Of a DNA stretch of 64,000 nucleotides, positions 38,576-51,300 are shown piece by piece. How positions within the stretch are numbered: the stretch's first letter is position 1; every line of letters begins with the position of its first letter. Under the pieces are notes generated by a model, which was given only the letters and a program-made list of their open reading frames with translations, ran no database searches and was not told the origin of the DNA. The stretch comes from Thysanoteuthis rhombus (Eukaryota; Mollusca; Cephalopoda; Oegopsida; Thysanoteuthidae), in NCBI GenBank assembly GCA_963457665.1, contig OY735212.1:3315897-3379896 (forward strand), given 5' to 3'. Position numbers and translations under genes: made by a program.

Positions 38576-41500
38576 CCAAAGTATAAATCTGTAATTCAAT
38601 ATACGATGTGTGGGAAACATTTAGTTCATGATAAAAGTTATTTATGAAAAATGATTTTTTACTGCAGTGTTGTTGAATCCAAGCAAATTACAAAGGAGCA
38701 GGACATCCCAGATAACAGTAACCAGCTGGTAACATCAAGTGAAGTATTTATAAAGGAAGCCACTTGGAGTTATCACTTAAAAAAAAATGTGTTTGGGACC
38801 AAGTAATTTTGACTACGATAAGCCATGTGATACTAATAAATGGTTTTCTCTAAATCTCACTGTTTGTTCCAAGAATGCAGCAAATTCAAGGTCATTTCTG
38901 ATTAGTTCAGGACTTGTCTATTATCGCTCGTAGATTGAAATTTAAGGTAACCAATTAGACCAACTTTTGGCTAGATCTGGCTGATTCTTTCCCAATTTGT
39001 ACAATAAAAATCTGTCCATTAATCAAGCCGTCAAAAATTAAGTTTAATGAAACTAAATGCACAATTTTTATTGATAATTTATCATGGGGTCTTCATGTAT
39101 AGTCATTTTATTTGATGGGTGGGCTCCAATTAATACAAATGTTATATTGAATCAGCAAACTCACTTAATTGGAGAAGTTTTAACTTTTTTTACAAAAAAA
39201 TAAATGAATACATGGCTTCAATTTGATCAAAAGTTTATTCAATCAAAACATGGATATAAAACAAAATTTTTTTTTTACAATCAAAAATTTACGTAATCAA
39301 AGTGAAACCAAAATTTTGTTCCAAAAAATCTTTTTTACAAAAAATAAATACTCTATCCCAAATTGAACAAAAGTTTATATATCTAAACATGGATCAAAAC
39401 CAACTTTACATGTAGTCAAAGTGAAATTGAACTTTGAAAAAAAATGAGTAAATTTTGCTAATTTGGCCCAACATGTATAAGAATATTTAGCCAAGTTCAC
39501 TGGAAATAGAAAATTTAGCCTATGTTTGTGGTTGTGTGTTTGCATATAGATAGTATATATACAGTAGATTTTTGTACAGCTGGGACACAACTGGAGTAGA
39601 GAAATTTTGGCCAATCATGTGGCTACCCCAGTTATGCAACATAGAGAATGAATAACAGAAATATATGTACGTTTACTTATGGTACAAAATATTTAGAGAC
39701 AAAAATGTTTTCCACATTTAATTGTTCCAAAAACAAAATTAAATTAAAATGATTCAGTAAACTTTTATACAGAACATCCTTGTTTATCACAAAATGTTTG
39801 CTTGTTATAACTCAAGTGTTGGGGTCCAAGAAAGTTAACTGCATTATAACCTTACTGGGGTTAAAATTAAGCCAATCTGGTGCTAGATCTTGTATTTCAG
39901 CTAGATTAATATTTTGGTGTCCTCCCTCGGTCTGCATTATAGTACTGACTACACTATAACAAACCATGTTTTGGGGCGGGGGGTACTGTATTGAAGTGGA
40001 CATATGTTGATAACTCAAAGAATATCTCCTCACTAGTTTGACTGCTAAACATTTTTAAATCAAGAAAAATAGCCTAAAATGGCTAAAACACACCAAAAAG
40101 CTGCTAAGAAGAGTCCCACAATAGCCAAAATGATTGTGCTAAAACTGTGTTTTTCTTTGCACTGCCAAGAAACACTCTAAATTAAGCGTGTAAAGCGCTA
40201 AATCGGCCACTCTATTTATCATAGATAATCAACTAAACAGTGTGTACTTATATGTAATATACATCCAGTAGATTCTTGGTTATCTAGGACACAACTGGAG
40301 TAAAAGAATTTAGCCCAATTAGATGGATGCCCCTGTTCAAACATACAGCAAATAAATGATTCAACTTCATGTCCTTTTAGTTTTAATGCATAGAATGATG
40401 TTTGTGCAAAACTGGTTTTCAATTCTGTATTTGAATCCTAGTTTTGAAAGAAAAAAAAAAGAAAAGAAAGAAAGAGTGCTGGGAACTTTTGCACACAACT
40501 TGATTCTCGACTGTTTGATTCTTTAGAATAGTTAATCTCTTGGATATTTTTAATCTCTTGGATATTTTTAATCTCTTGGATATTTTTAATCTCTTGGATA
40601 TTTTTAACTCTTAAAGATTGAATTCAATGAATCAAATTTGATTTCATAGAATTGGATTTTTGATAGAATTGCATTTATAAATGTAACTCAATCTTCAATA
40701 GAATTACATTTTTTAATTTAATGAATCAAATATTTTGAATCTTAATTAGTAGAGAACATGAACATTTTCCGTGTTGAATTCCTCCAAAAACAAAACTTTT
40801 ACTCTTAAATGAAAAGAAAAAAATTCCATGGATTTTGACTCTCACATGGTAATTGGAATTTAATTTTGTCATTGGAGACAGTTCAGAGGAAATTTAGCCA
40901 CGTGATACGTGGCAAGATAAATTTAATTCATTCATGCTGTACGTGCACTTTAAATTGGGCTGCTATTTGGAAGTGTAAAGAAGACAAATGTAACCCTTGA
41001 AAAAAAACAGGCTTAAATGAGTGAAATTATAAGGATAGATCAGAAAAGTTTGGTATGATTGCTCTTTTTGATGAGAGGACGAGAAGTGAATTTACAGAAA
41101 CTTCCAAATTTTTAAATGGTTTTACTTATTATGGAAATCTAATGTTTAACTAGTCAGAAAAGACAGGAAACTCATTGGCTTAGTCTATTGCAAGAACAAA
41201 TTGATTTTTTCTCCTAAAGAATTTTGAAATACTGGAATAGTTTACCAACTCATGGTAAATAGTGTAGATATGAATAATGTAAAGAATAATTCAGACCATC
41301 TGTGATGAAAAATCAATTAACAATTTGGGAAAAGCGGAAATATATAGAAGAATTAAGAAAAGAAAAAAAAGAAAATGTGCCTAATAAGTGTTTGTTCGTA
41401 CTGATAAGCTTGTGATTTTTATCGAGTATCATACATTTTTTACCACTCAATTTATTGTGTATTTTAATGATAAATTCGTATTTCTAATGTATTTTTTTGT

Positions 41501-44500
41501 ATTGAGATGCTCATAGTGGCATTTTTATTAAATAGATAGATAGTTTATAACATATTTCATTGTTTCCTAGTTAGTGCCATCGTATTTCGAAGGGTTTGGG
41601 ATTTTGCGTACACCAAGTGGCACGTATATGTACCTTGACTCAAAATAAACCCACAAGAAATTCTGCCTGACTGAAGTTGATTAAGCATTGAGTAAATCAA
41701 CGAGAACCAACCAAGAAGTTTCTTTGATTTGAAATTCTGGCTAAATTGAAAGGATTTAATTACCATAATTATTTGTGCGTAATATGCACTTTTTCCCATA
41801 TTTTTAAACCTTTAACTTACATTGCATATTATTCCATTTCATACTTTTTTTCCCCAGCCAAGTGTGTAGCCATATTCGGGATAGCATGACCGAAAGTTAG
41901 TTATATCTGTTAGCTAACAAATGTATAACAAAGGGTTTAAAACTAAATGCTGGAGTTGTTTTGGATCTTTTATTCTTATTGATATTAAGCACAAGATTCA
42001 AGACTGTCCATGTCAAAGATAGATGCCTTGAATTCATCATTTATGTTAACAGCATAGTACAGTTGAACGTCTCAAATTTGAACATCTGAAACCTGATAAT
42101 GCCTTATTATTTATCATTATTCATAATTGATTTTTATACTTATATTATTTATAAAAGTGGTCATATACCATTCAAAATTCCATTTCAAATGTAGATGTAT
42201 TCAAATATAAAGTTTTTTCAAGATCTGAAAACAATATATAACTTCTAAATACAACCAAAAAAATCTAAATCTTGATGTAGAATGAAGATGTTTCACTTCT
42301 AAATTGAAGGACTGCAAAGACAAGCCATAAACAAGTGTAATTTCCAATTTTTCATGTTCTGTCTAAATCCAGCCAATCTACTAATTGTTGAAAAATGAAA
42401 TTCACTATGTTTACTACTATTTCCCAATATCAATGATTTATTTGCTTACTAATCAAATAACTACCAATCATCAACTACAACATATTGATATCTTGCCGAT
42501 AATTGAAGTAAACAAAAAACCTTAAATTTGAAATAGTTCCATTCCACTTAATAATCAATGTGAAATTTTTTTTCGTTTCTTCAGACAAAAATTTGGATGA
42601 TTGTCTTTCTTGCAAATTTGAAAAATATTGATTAAACATATTTTAAAAATAAGATGGCAATGCCTGTATTTTAAAACATTTTTTCATGTCGATACGAACC
42701 AGTATTATACATTTTTTCCCGGATTTCACTTTTGACTGCTGCTTTACATTGACCTGACCCTAGCTTTCGACACAGTGAGCAGCAAGAGTTTATGAGAAAT
42801 TCTAGCAAGCCTCTGCTGCTTACCCAAGATCTCCACCACCTCCAGCCAGCTCAATGAGGGTCAGTTCAGGCAGGTTTCTATCAGACAGAGTCCACATCTT
42901 CCATAGTAAAAAGCAGTGATATGTACTCTCCTCATATTGTTCTTCATCTTCTTCAGTATGATGTTCAGGGAAGCTGTGGACACCATTGTAGATGACATTA
43001 CATCCACTTTCTTGACAAACAGCAGCATCTTCAATATGAGGCGTCTGCTTGCTAAAACAGAGAACCTGGTGCAGCTGTGAGGAAAAAGTATCTAAAATGT
43101 CTGGAAAGGTTTATTCTAATGTACTTATAAAACTTCAAAATTTACTGAATTTAGATCAAAGATTAAATAATACAAAAATAAAAAAGATATTGAAACAAGA
43201 TAGTACATATAAAAGTTATGCAAAAAAGTCTGAAACCTCCTACCCGAATTCTGTCAATTATTTTGAAATAAACTTAAGATTTAGATTCTCCAGATATAGA
43301 GAATAGATGTTTCACTTGGATGTTTCCCAGTTGAAAAAACATCTAGATTTTCCAGAATCTAAATGTTTCTTCATTCTATTTTAGATGTTTTCCAGTTAAA
43401 AATGCCAGTGATGTCATAAATAGAATTAATTCTGACCATATTTATTCTTCAATAGAATTTTTTACGTGACTTCAAATTTTGACACTATGGTTGTTTAATT
43501 ATTGACTGTGATAGCAAGTTGTTTTCTATTCATCATGATTTGTTTTGTTATTGCTATTAATGATTATCAGAAAGTAAAGAAAATATTGCTTTTGACATGT
43601 TCAATAATACACTTCCTTTTCAAGAGGAAATATCTGCAAAAAGAGCTTCTAAATATGCAATGACCTAATAATGGATTTTTTTCTTTTTGTTTCATAGGTG
43701 ATGATTTATTCCGTAAACCTAAAGTTAATATTGTAAGTATTTTAACCACCTGATCTTTCTTCAATTTATCAGCCTATAATATGTTCTGGATCAAGAACAC
43801 TTATTGAGTGAACAAAAGATGAATATCAAAATTATTAAGTTTGGATAGAGTGCAGCAGAAGTAAATAAAACAACTATGGTTTAGGGTTGGTCATGTCGGT
43901 GCATGTTTGGTGCCAAATGTAAGCTTTGGAGGGCAGACAAAATTGATGATAAAAATATTAGGTTTTCAGAATTTCTGATAAGAGATTGCATACTTATAAA
44001 AGCTCTTTCCTTATTGATGATTTTGTTTTTCTTACTTGGTCATTTCAATTAGAACAAATCATGGATTTGATTAACGCATTTTCTATGTTGTACTTGTGGA
44101 AAATAGAAATTAAAAAAGCTTCTTGAGAATTGGTGAAGGGCATACCAGCATCTTGAAGATTGGTGGAGGGCACACTAGCTGCTTGAAGACAAGTGTAGGG
44201 CACACCAGCAACTTGAAGATTGGTGGAGGGTACACTAGCTTCTTGAAGACAGGTGTAGGGCACACCAGCATCTGGAAGATTGGTGGAGGGCAAACCAGCA
44301 TCTTGAAGATTGGTGGAGGGCACACAAGCTTCTTGAAGATTGGTGGAGGGTACACAAGCTTCTTGAAGATTGGTGGAGGGCACACAAGCTTCTTGAAGAT
44401 TGGTGGAGGGTACACTAGCTTCTTGAAGATTGGTGGAGGGACACACCAGCTTCTTGATGATGTTGGAGGGCACACCAGCTGCAGTATTCTAAAAACAACA

Positions 44501-46445
44501 AAGATGAAGATAGTCGTAGAATTATAACAATGCTTCATCCCACAGTTTTGTATTTTTCCTTTTGTACTTATTCCCTGTTTGTTTGTTTTTTGGTAGCCCA
44601 TTGAATGGCGATCAACTAAGTTGCCATCAGACAAGTTGGAAGCCTTGAAAAGAGCTTTTCTGTGTTTTTCCCAACGTTGCGATGATGAAGTTTGTGGAAA
44701 GGTAATTTCATTTTGTGACTTGAATCAACTTTTGTTGTAACTTGACAGACGGAGGTGGGGTATATGAGGGAGCTATATTTCTCGCTTGTTATACATTAAC
44801 AATGATATATTTATAGATACAAAAATTGCATGAATTTAATGATTTAACCACTGGGCTTGTTTATTTATTGCAAAGTTTCCTTGTTCATCAAATCTCACTA
44901 AATCTTAGAGGTGGGGCCCCTCAGAGAGCCCAGCCCCCACTCCTTCTAGCATCAGTGTGACTCATATTGATTGCTTTTTTCTATTTCTCCTTATCATTAT
45001 CTTTGCACAGGTAATATAAGGATTACCAATTAAGATAGTAATCTATTTCTGTGAACTGTTAACTACAATTTATAAATAAAATTCTATACCCAAAAAGTAT
45101 TTTCAGTTGGCAGTTCAATCTACAATGTAAGTTTATGCTAAAATGATCCCTCAGTTTGTTACGGCTACATTCAAGTCTGTTTTTAAAAAATTCAGACTTT
45201 TCTTAGTGATCGTATAGAGGAAAACAGTTGTTTTTTTTTTGTTTTTTTGAAAATTCCCCACCAAAATTATTGGGGGGGGGAGTGATTTACTATGTAAGTT
45301 CATGCTAAATTGATCCCTCAGTTTGTGTCCAGTAGCATTAACATTTTTTGACTCTTTAGTGATCCAACAAAAGGCAAGAGAAGTAACTTATTTATCGATC
45401 ACCCTTTTCTTTCAACTTTTTCAATGGATCATCCCCAACACAATATATTACCAAAATGATGTTGGTCACGTGACGATTTCTCTCGACTAACCAGACGTTT
45501 TTTTTTTTGGTGGGGGGATTTCATCATTTTTTCACAAAAAATTAACCAATTGTTGTCTTCTCTTCTTGAAGGGCAAACGTCTTTTAGATGAAATGAAGAA
45601 AAGGATTCAACAATTCAAAGTGGTTGACAGTGATGACAGACAAATTCTGGAATATATTCTCGAACATACCAATGACTGCACGGAATATTTTTGTATTTCA
45701 CCTGGATGTAACCTGATGGAAAAGTGAGTCTTGTAAACGATTTCTTTTTAGAAACGCTCAGCCAAAACTATATACGTAGGATTTCCTCATTTTTTCAAGC
45801 GAGTCTGGCCATATGCATGAGTCACATGTACAGGCCGTACAAAAGGAGCTAGAGGGCTGAAAATTTCAACATTTACTCCTCATTAGAAAAAACGATTTTT
45901 TGTGTGTTTTTTTTAGAATCAAGCCTTCCCCCCCCCATACCCACACACACACTAAAAAAAATGAGTTTTTAGGGAGAGGTTCAATCAACATTGTGAGTTT
46001 ATACTTAATTGGTCCTGTAGTTTGTGTCCAGGTGTGTTCCAGCTTATTTATTTGGTTCCATCTAAATTTGGAAAGAAGTAACTCATTCACTGATCACCGC
46101 TTTTTTCAAAAAATTTTTTATTGATCTCCTCCAACACGGCTTGCTACCAAAAGTCATTGGTCACGTGACCTGTTTACTGATTCAGTTTAAAATGGATTCT
46201 GAATTCATCATTTACTAATTCACTGATTTTATCTTATTTGATCGGACCAACCCATTCTCAGCAAACCATGTAGAACTGGCCATACCTTATTCAATACACA
46301 GGGTTGCCCTTGATTCATTTATTGCTAAATCAAAGCTGATATGTAGGATTCTTTATCACAAAAAAAAGCTATACAAGCACCAGTGACTGGATTGAATCCC
46401 AACTTTATATCCTGTTTTCCTTCCATTCAATTCAAAAGCTCCTGG

Positions 46446-46519
<74 letters not shown>

Positions 46520-48324
46520 TCATATATTGGATAAGATAAAGAAGTAAGAAATTCATTAGTCAAAATTAACAGAGAAATAGTAAGACTTACAGAGTTGAGC
46601 ATTTGAGGTGAGAAAAAAACTAATATTTTTCAATACATAATTCAGAACTCTTAAAACTCTTAAAGAATAATACATATTAGCTTTAAATAGATGCCAGTTT
46701 TAGGTTACATCTTATTATAGATACAAGATGTGGAGTGCCATAAGAGACCTATCCTGTTTTTTGAATACTCCCTAAACAGGGCTATGGTAAAACAGCTGAC
46801 AAACTCTATAATAAAGAATGAAATAAGAATTACAAATGAAACTATATTACATGCACCAAGAACCAAAAATTATATACTAAAATAGTTATAATACAACACA
46901 TTAAAATAACATTTGTGTAACATTTGGATACTTTGTGACTATATCTAAAATTGAACAAAAAATTGTTCTCTTTCAGCATTAAAAGATGAAAAGTTTACAT
47001 GACTATATATGTAGAGTGAGTCTATGAAGTTCTGAATCAATTTCAAAATTTAATGACTCAAATTATACAAATGATAGAACTATTCAGTATACATTATTTG
47101 AAAGTTCAACTTATGAAGTTTTATTCTTGATGCAATGTGTTGGGATCATCTAAGGTTTTAATTAAATATACATTTATGAAATTATTGTTGAAATGAACTT
47201 CAAGAATTGAACCTTCAAATAATATGTACTGAATAATTCTGTATTGTCCATAGAGGAATCATTAAAATACCAACTTTTGTTTGAACAGATTTCAATCTTC
47301 TTTCCATCTTTGATGTAGTGACAACATTTTGACCAATTCATTTCTCCAGCTCTCTTCTGGTGGAAATTGTAATATCTGCAAGAAAAGAAAGTCTCTCCAA
47401 ATGGTCTTTTCTTCAGAATCTTGCAGAAAATCCAAACGTAAAAAGCAATGCTTGTTAATATTCTCAATATTTCTATTCAAATGTTTTCTTTAATACAGCT
47501 TTTATTTTACTGTAAACCACTGGGAAGAACAGATTGGTTGGAAATACTCTCTTCCTTATGGATATTACTTTTCACTCTTGAAATGAATTGTCTGAAATGT
47601 CATCATCATTGATGAAGAGAAAAGTTCAAATTATCCAGAAAAGTGTTAGAAAAGTTCTATGTTTCATACAAATTGAGTCATCAAAATTTAAAACTATTGC
47701 ACTTTTCTATAGACACTGATTATTGTCAACCAAAACTGTCAGCACAAGTTTCTTTAGTTTTTGGTGGTTTTGGCTGGCAGACTGACAGGCTATCAATCTC
47801 TCCTACAGGTTAAAGCAATGGAGCTTGTGGCCTGAAAATTTATACATCAACTCTTTATTATGTCTATATTTTTATTTATTCTTTTTTCCTAATTCACTTC
47901 TATAAGTTTTTGGTGGGCAGGATTGAATTCACAATGTGAGTTTATGCTGAATTGGTCCCTTTGCTTGTATCTGGGAGAGTTCACATTTAATTTTTTTTGA
48001 ATTTTAGACTCTTTTGTGATCCAACAATAGGAAAGAGAATTAACTTATTCATTGATCACCCTTTTTTTAAATTGTTTAACCCCCCCCCCCCCAACACAAT
48101 ATGCTTCCAAAAGATGTTGGTCATGTGACAGTTTCTATTGAGAGACCAACCTGCATTTATAATGTTTCTTCAATTCCCTAATGATTCATTTGGTTTCTTT
48201 CAGGTCTGCTAATACACTGGCGGAACTAATTGACTGTATTAATAAAGATGACAAGAAACTCGAATATTCTACAAGTGCTAAATTTTTCAGGGTGAGTGCC
48301 TTAAGAAAGTATTCTGAAAAGAAA

Positions 48325-48366
<42 letters not shown>

Positions 48367-51300
48367 ACCACATCAATGCTTTTATTGATTTTCACAGTGA
48401 CATCGCTAGATGGGTTAGAGAATGCAGACTGAACCTGGTGATATCATCAGATGGGGTGACATCATAATTAAAGTTTATAGAAATCGGATCAAATGTAGGA
48501 TCGGGACCCAACAATTGATTTGAGTCAGAGTCACAAACAATGGCTGGCCAGCTTCCATCTAGAATTGCCCGATTGGCTTCTTTTTTTTTTGTTGCCAAAT
48601 TCTGTAAATTTGGCTTTTTTCAACCATGTTTGCTTACTTGCCTTTTCCTGGCTTTCTATTTTTCACCGGGTTGGCTTCAAAATATCATTTCCAGCTATAA
48701 AGTTAACTGGGATTGGGAATACTTAGTCACCTTTTCACCATTTTTAGCTATAAATAACAAATATTTGGCAACATTCAAAGCGTTTCCATTTACGCTGCAT
48801 TGTAAGTAATCTTTTGTATGTTTGTTGCCTTTCCTCCCCCAATGCTCTACTTGTCGGCAAATTTCTTCCCTTTCAACATGGATTAGATTTTTGTATACAT
48901 TCATATGTCTGATTTCTTTACCTTTTGTTGATGGATACACTTACTTTGTCAACCTGCAATCTCCAATTAAAAGTCATTATTTGTACTGAATAATGATATT
49001 ATTATCACTATCATTATTATCATGATCTTGATTATCATCTCCCTTTCCTTTCTTTTCTCCTTTTTTCCCTCTTTCCTTTCTTTCATTCTTTCTTTTTTTT
49101 TCTCTCTCTTTCCTTTCTTTCATTCTTTGTTCATTTTTTTTCCTTCTTTTTTTCTCTCCTCCCTTATTGGCTTGCATAGCATAGTTATATTTCAATTTCC
49201 TCTGATGGCTAATTTTCAGATGACAACATACATGATTACAGGTGTCAGGTGTTGTGTCGGGATGTTAATTCGGATTACTCAAAGAATTGATTTGATTTAA
49301 TCAAAATAAGGATCTTCCTCATCCAAGGATTGATTTAATAAAACTTTTAGGGCTATTCCAAATAGCTTTCAATTGTTTTCTTGTATACTTCAGTGTGTGT
49401 ACTTATGGGTACTCAAGTGTGTGTACTTTTGGGTACTTCAGTGTGTGCATGTGGGTACTTCAGTTTGTGTACTTGTTGGTACTTCAATGTGCGTGTTTAT
49501 GGGTACTCCAGTGTGTGTACTTATGGGTACTCGTGGTTACTTCAGTGTGTGTGCTTGTGTGCTTATGGTTACTTCAGTATGTGTACTTGTGGGTACTCCA
49601 GTGTGTGTACTTGTGGGTACTCCAGTGTGTGGGCTTATGGTTACTTCAGTGTGTGCTCATAGGTACTTCAGTGTGTGTACTTGTGGGTACTTCAGTGTGT
49701 GTATTTGTGGGTACTCCAGTGTTTCTGGCAATAAAACAAAGTAAACGCTTCATAGTGTTATGAGTAATATACAAATTTTCATATTGGACACCCACGCACA
49801 TTCAACTTTAAAAATGGTGCATGAATAGAAAAAAATGTGAGAATAAATAAGAGAAATTCTGGTGAAGAATCAAGTAAAAACATTATACGTTGGTGAAAAC
49901 CAACAAGAACCATAAGTTCAATGGTGTGCCCACCATTCACAGTAGTTATTGCAGAAGAGATGGAGGCAGAAGAATAAGTAGTCTTTCTTTGAGTCAATTG
50001 ATTCTCATACTTGTAAAATATTACAATATGGAAATATTCTGTTTTTTTGGGTTTTTTTCAATCAAAATTGTAAATGGCCATTTCTGATGTTTTGGGGGCA
50101 TTTTTGGCGGCTTTCTTTGATACAAAAATGTGGACCTCTGATATTCTATTTGGACATTATTAACAGCTGATTGAAGAAAAATTGATCAGAATGGATTCAT
50201 TATTTAATGACATCAAACCTTTTGATGATATTACACTTCGTAATAGCATCAAACATCATCTTTCCTTCCTGTTTCTGTTGTCTAACATAACTAGAACCTG
50301 CTGAAAAATGCAGAAAAAGAAAATCCAATTGATGCCTTGACGTGATACATAACTACATACGTGGTGTCATCTTGAAACTTGCAACTCTCATTTGAATCTC
50401 TTCTGCAGTCCAAGTTCTATGTTTTATCCTGAAATTTTTCTTGCTGCTTGTGTCTTTATAGTCAACACTGATTTTGTTAAATAATCTGCTACTTTAGAAA
50501 CAAATTAATCAAAATAGGTTTCTTGAATTTTCCAGTTGGTTTGGCTGGCTGCTTATGTATCACTTGTATAGGTTGAACAAATGACTTCTCTGAGCTGAAA
50601 GTTTAAATATTCATTCTTTATTATAACCTGAATTTGTAGTGTTTTTTTTAAATCAATAAGTTTTATAGTCTTTAGTATGGATTGGTCGTGTATCAATCAA
50701 TGACGCAGTAAAACTAGAGACAAGCACTGTATCACTTGTCCTTCTGATGGATGCCTTTGAATTGTACTGCCTCCAATATTTCACGATGTACTTGTTTGGT
50801 CTTTAACTTTGTATTTTCAGTTCCTCTGTTACTTCCATTGTTTGTACATTGTTATTGCACAATTTATGGTGGGAATTTCTTCTATCAACAAAGTACTTGA
50901 GAGAGAGAGAGAAAAAAACAATGACTTTTCTTGAAAGATCAGTTCCTGTTCATTTCAACTACTCTGGTCTCTTAACGATTGTAGTCTGTGCGGGACAAAG
51001 CTTCGCTTGTTAAAATCATAAATTATTATTATTACTTAGCAATCAAACCAAGTACAGTGACTAACCTATCAGAGCATTTGAACCGGAGGTGTAGCTAGAG
51101 ATTGCAGGGGGGGGTGCATGGTGGCTTGGTTCCTTGAGGAATCCCCTCCAACATTTGATGAGATTTGCTAGTAAAAATGTTATGACTTTGAGTGCCTAGA
51201 GATACACACACATACAGACAGATGAACAAAGAGAGGAGAATCAGTAGCTCGATTGGGTGGTTGATTGGGCCATTTATGGGCTTATGAAGACTCAATAGTC

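Larger units (their letters stand above)
35589..43697 (+). other. Intron 1 (8.1 kb) contents
   Basis: Holds a 104-bp tandem duplication (36,151), a family A copy (36,893), a tRNA-like segment (37,664), (AT)n tracts (38.3-38.6 kb), pogo-like terminal fragments (39.5 and 40.3 kb), an 18-bp tandem repeat (40,534), a CR1-like LINE end (40,865), another LINE palm fragment (42,735) and a family C fragment. The 43,049-43,306 frame is unrecognised. Confidence 0.65.

Noticed and set aside
44045..44634. Open frames on both strands over the 30-bp repeat
   Set aside because: The periodicity keeps all frames open; there is no unique coding sequence or splice support.
49373..49763. Three overlapping Cys/Val-rich frames
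   Set aside because: They are translations of a 24-bp minisatellite.
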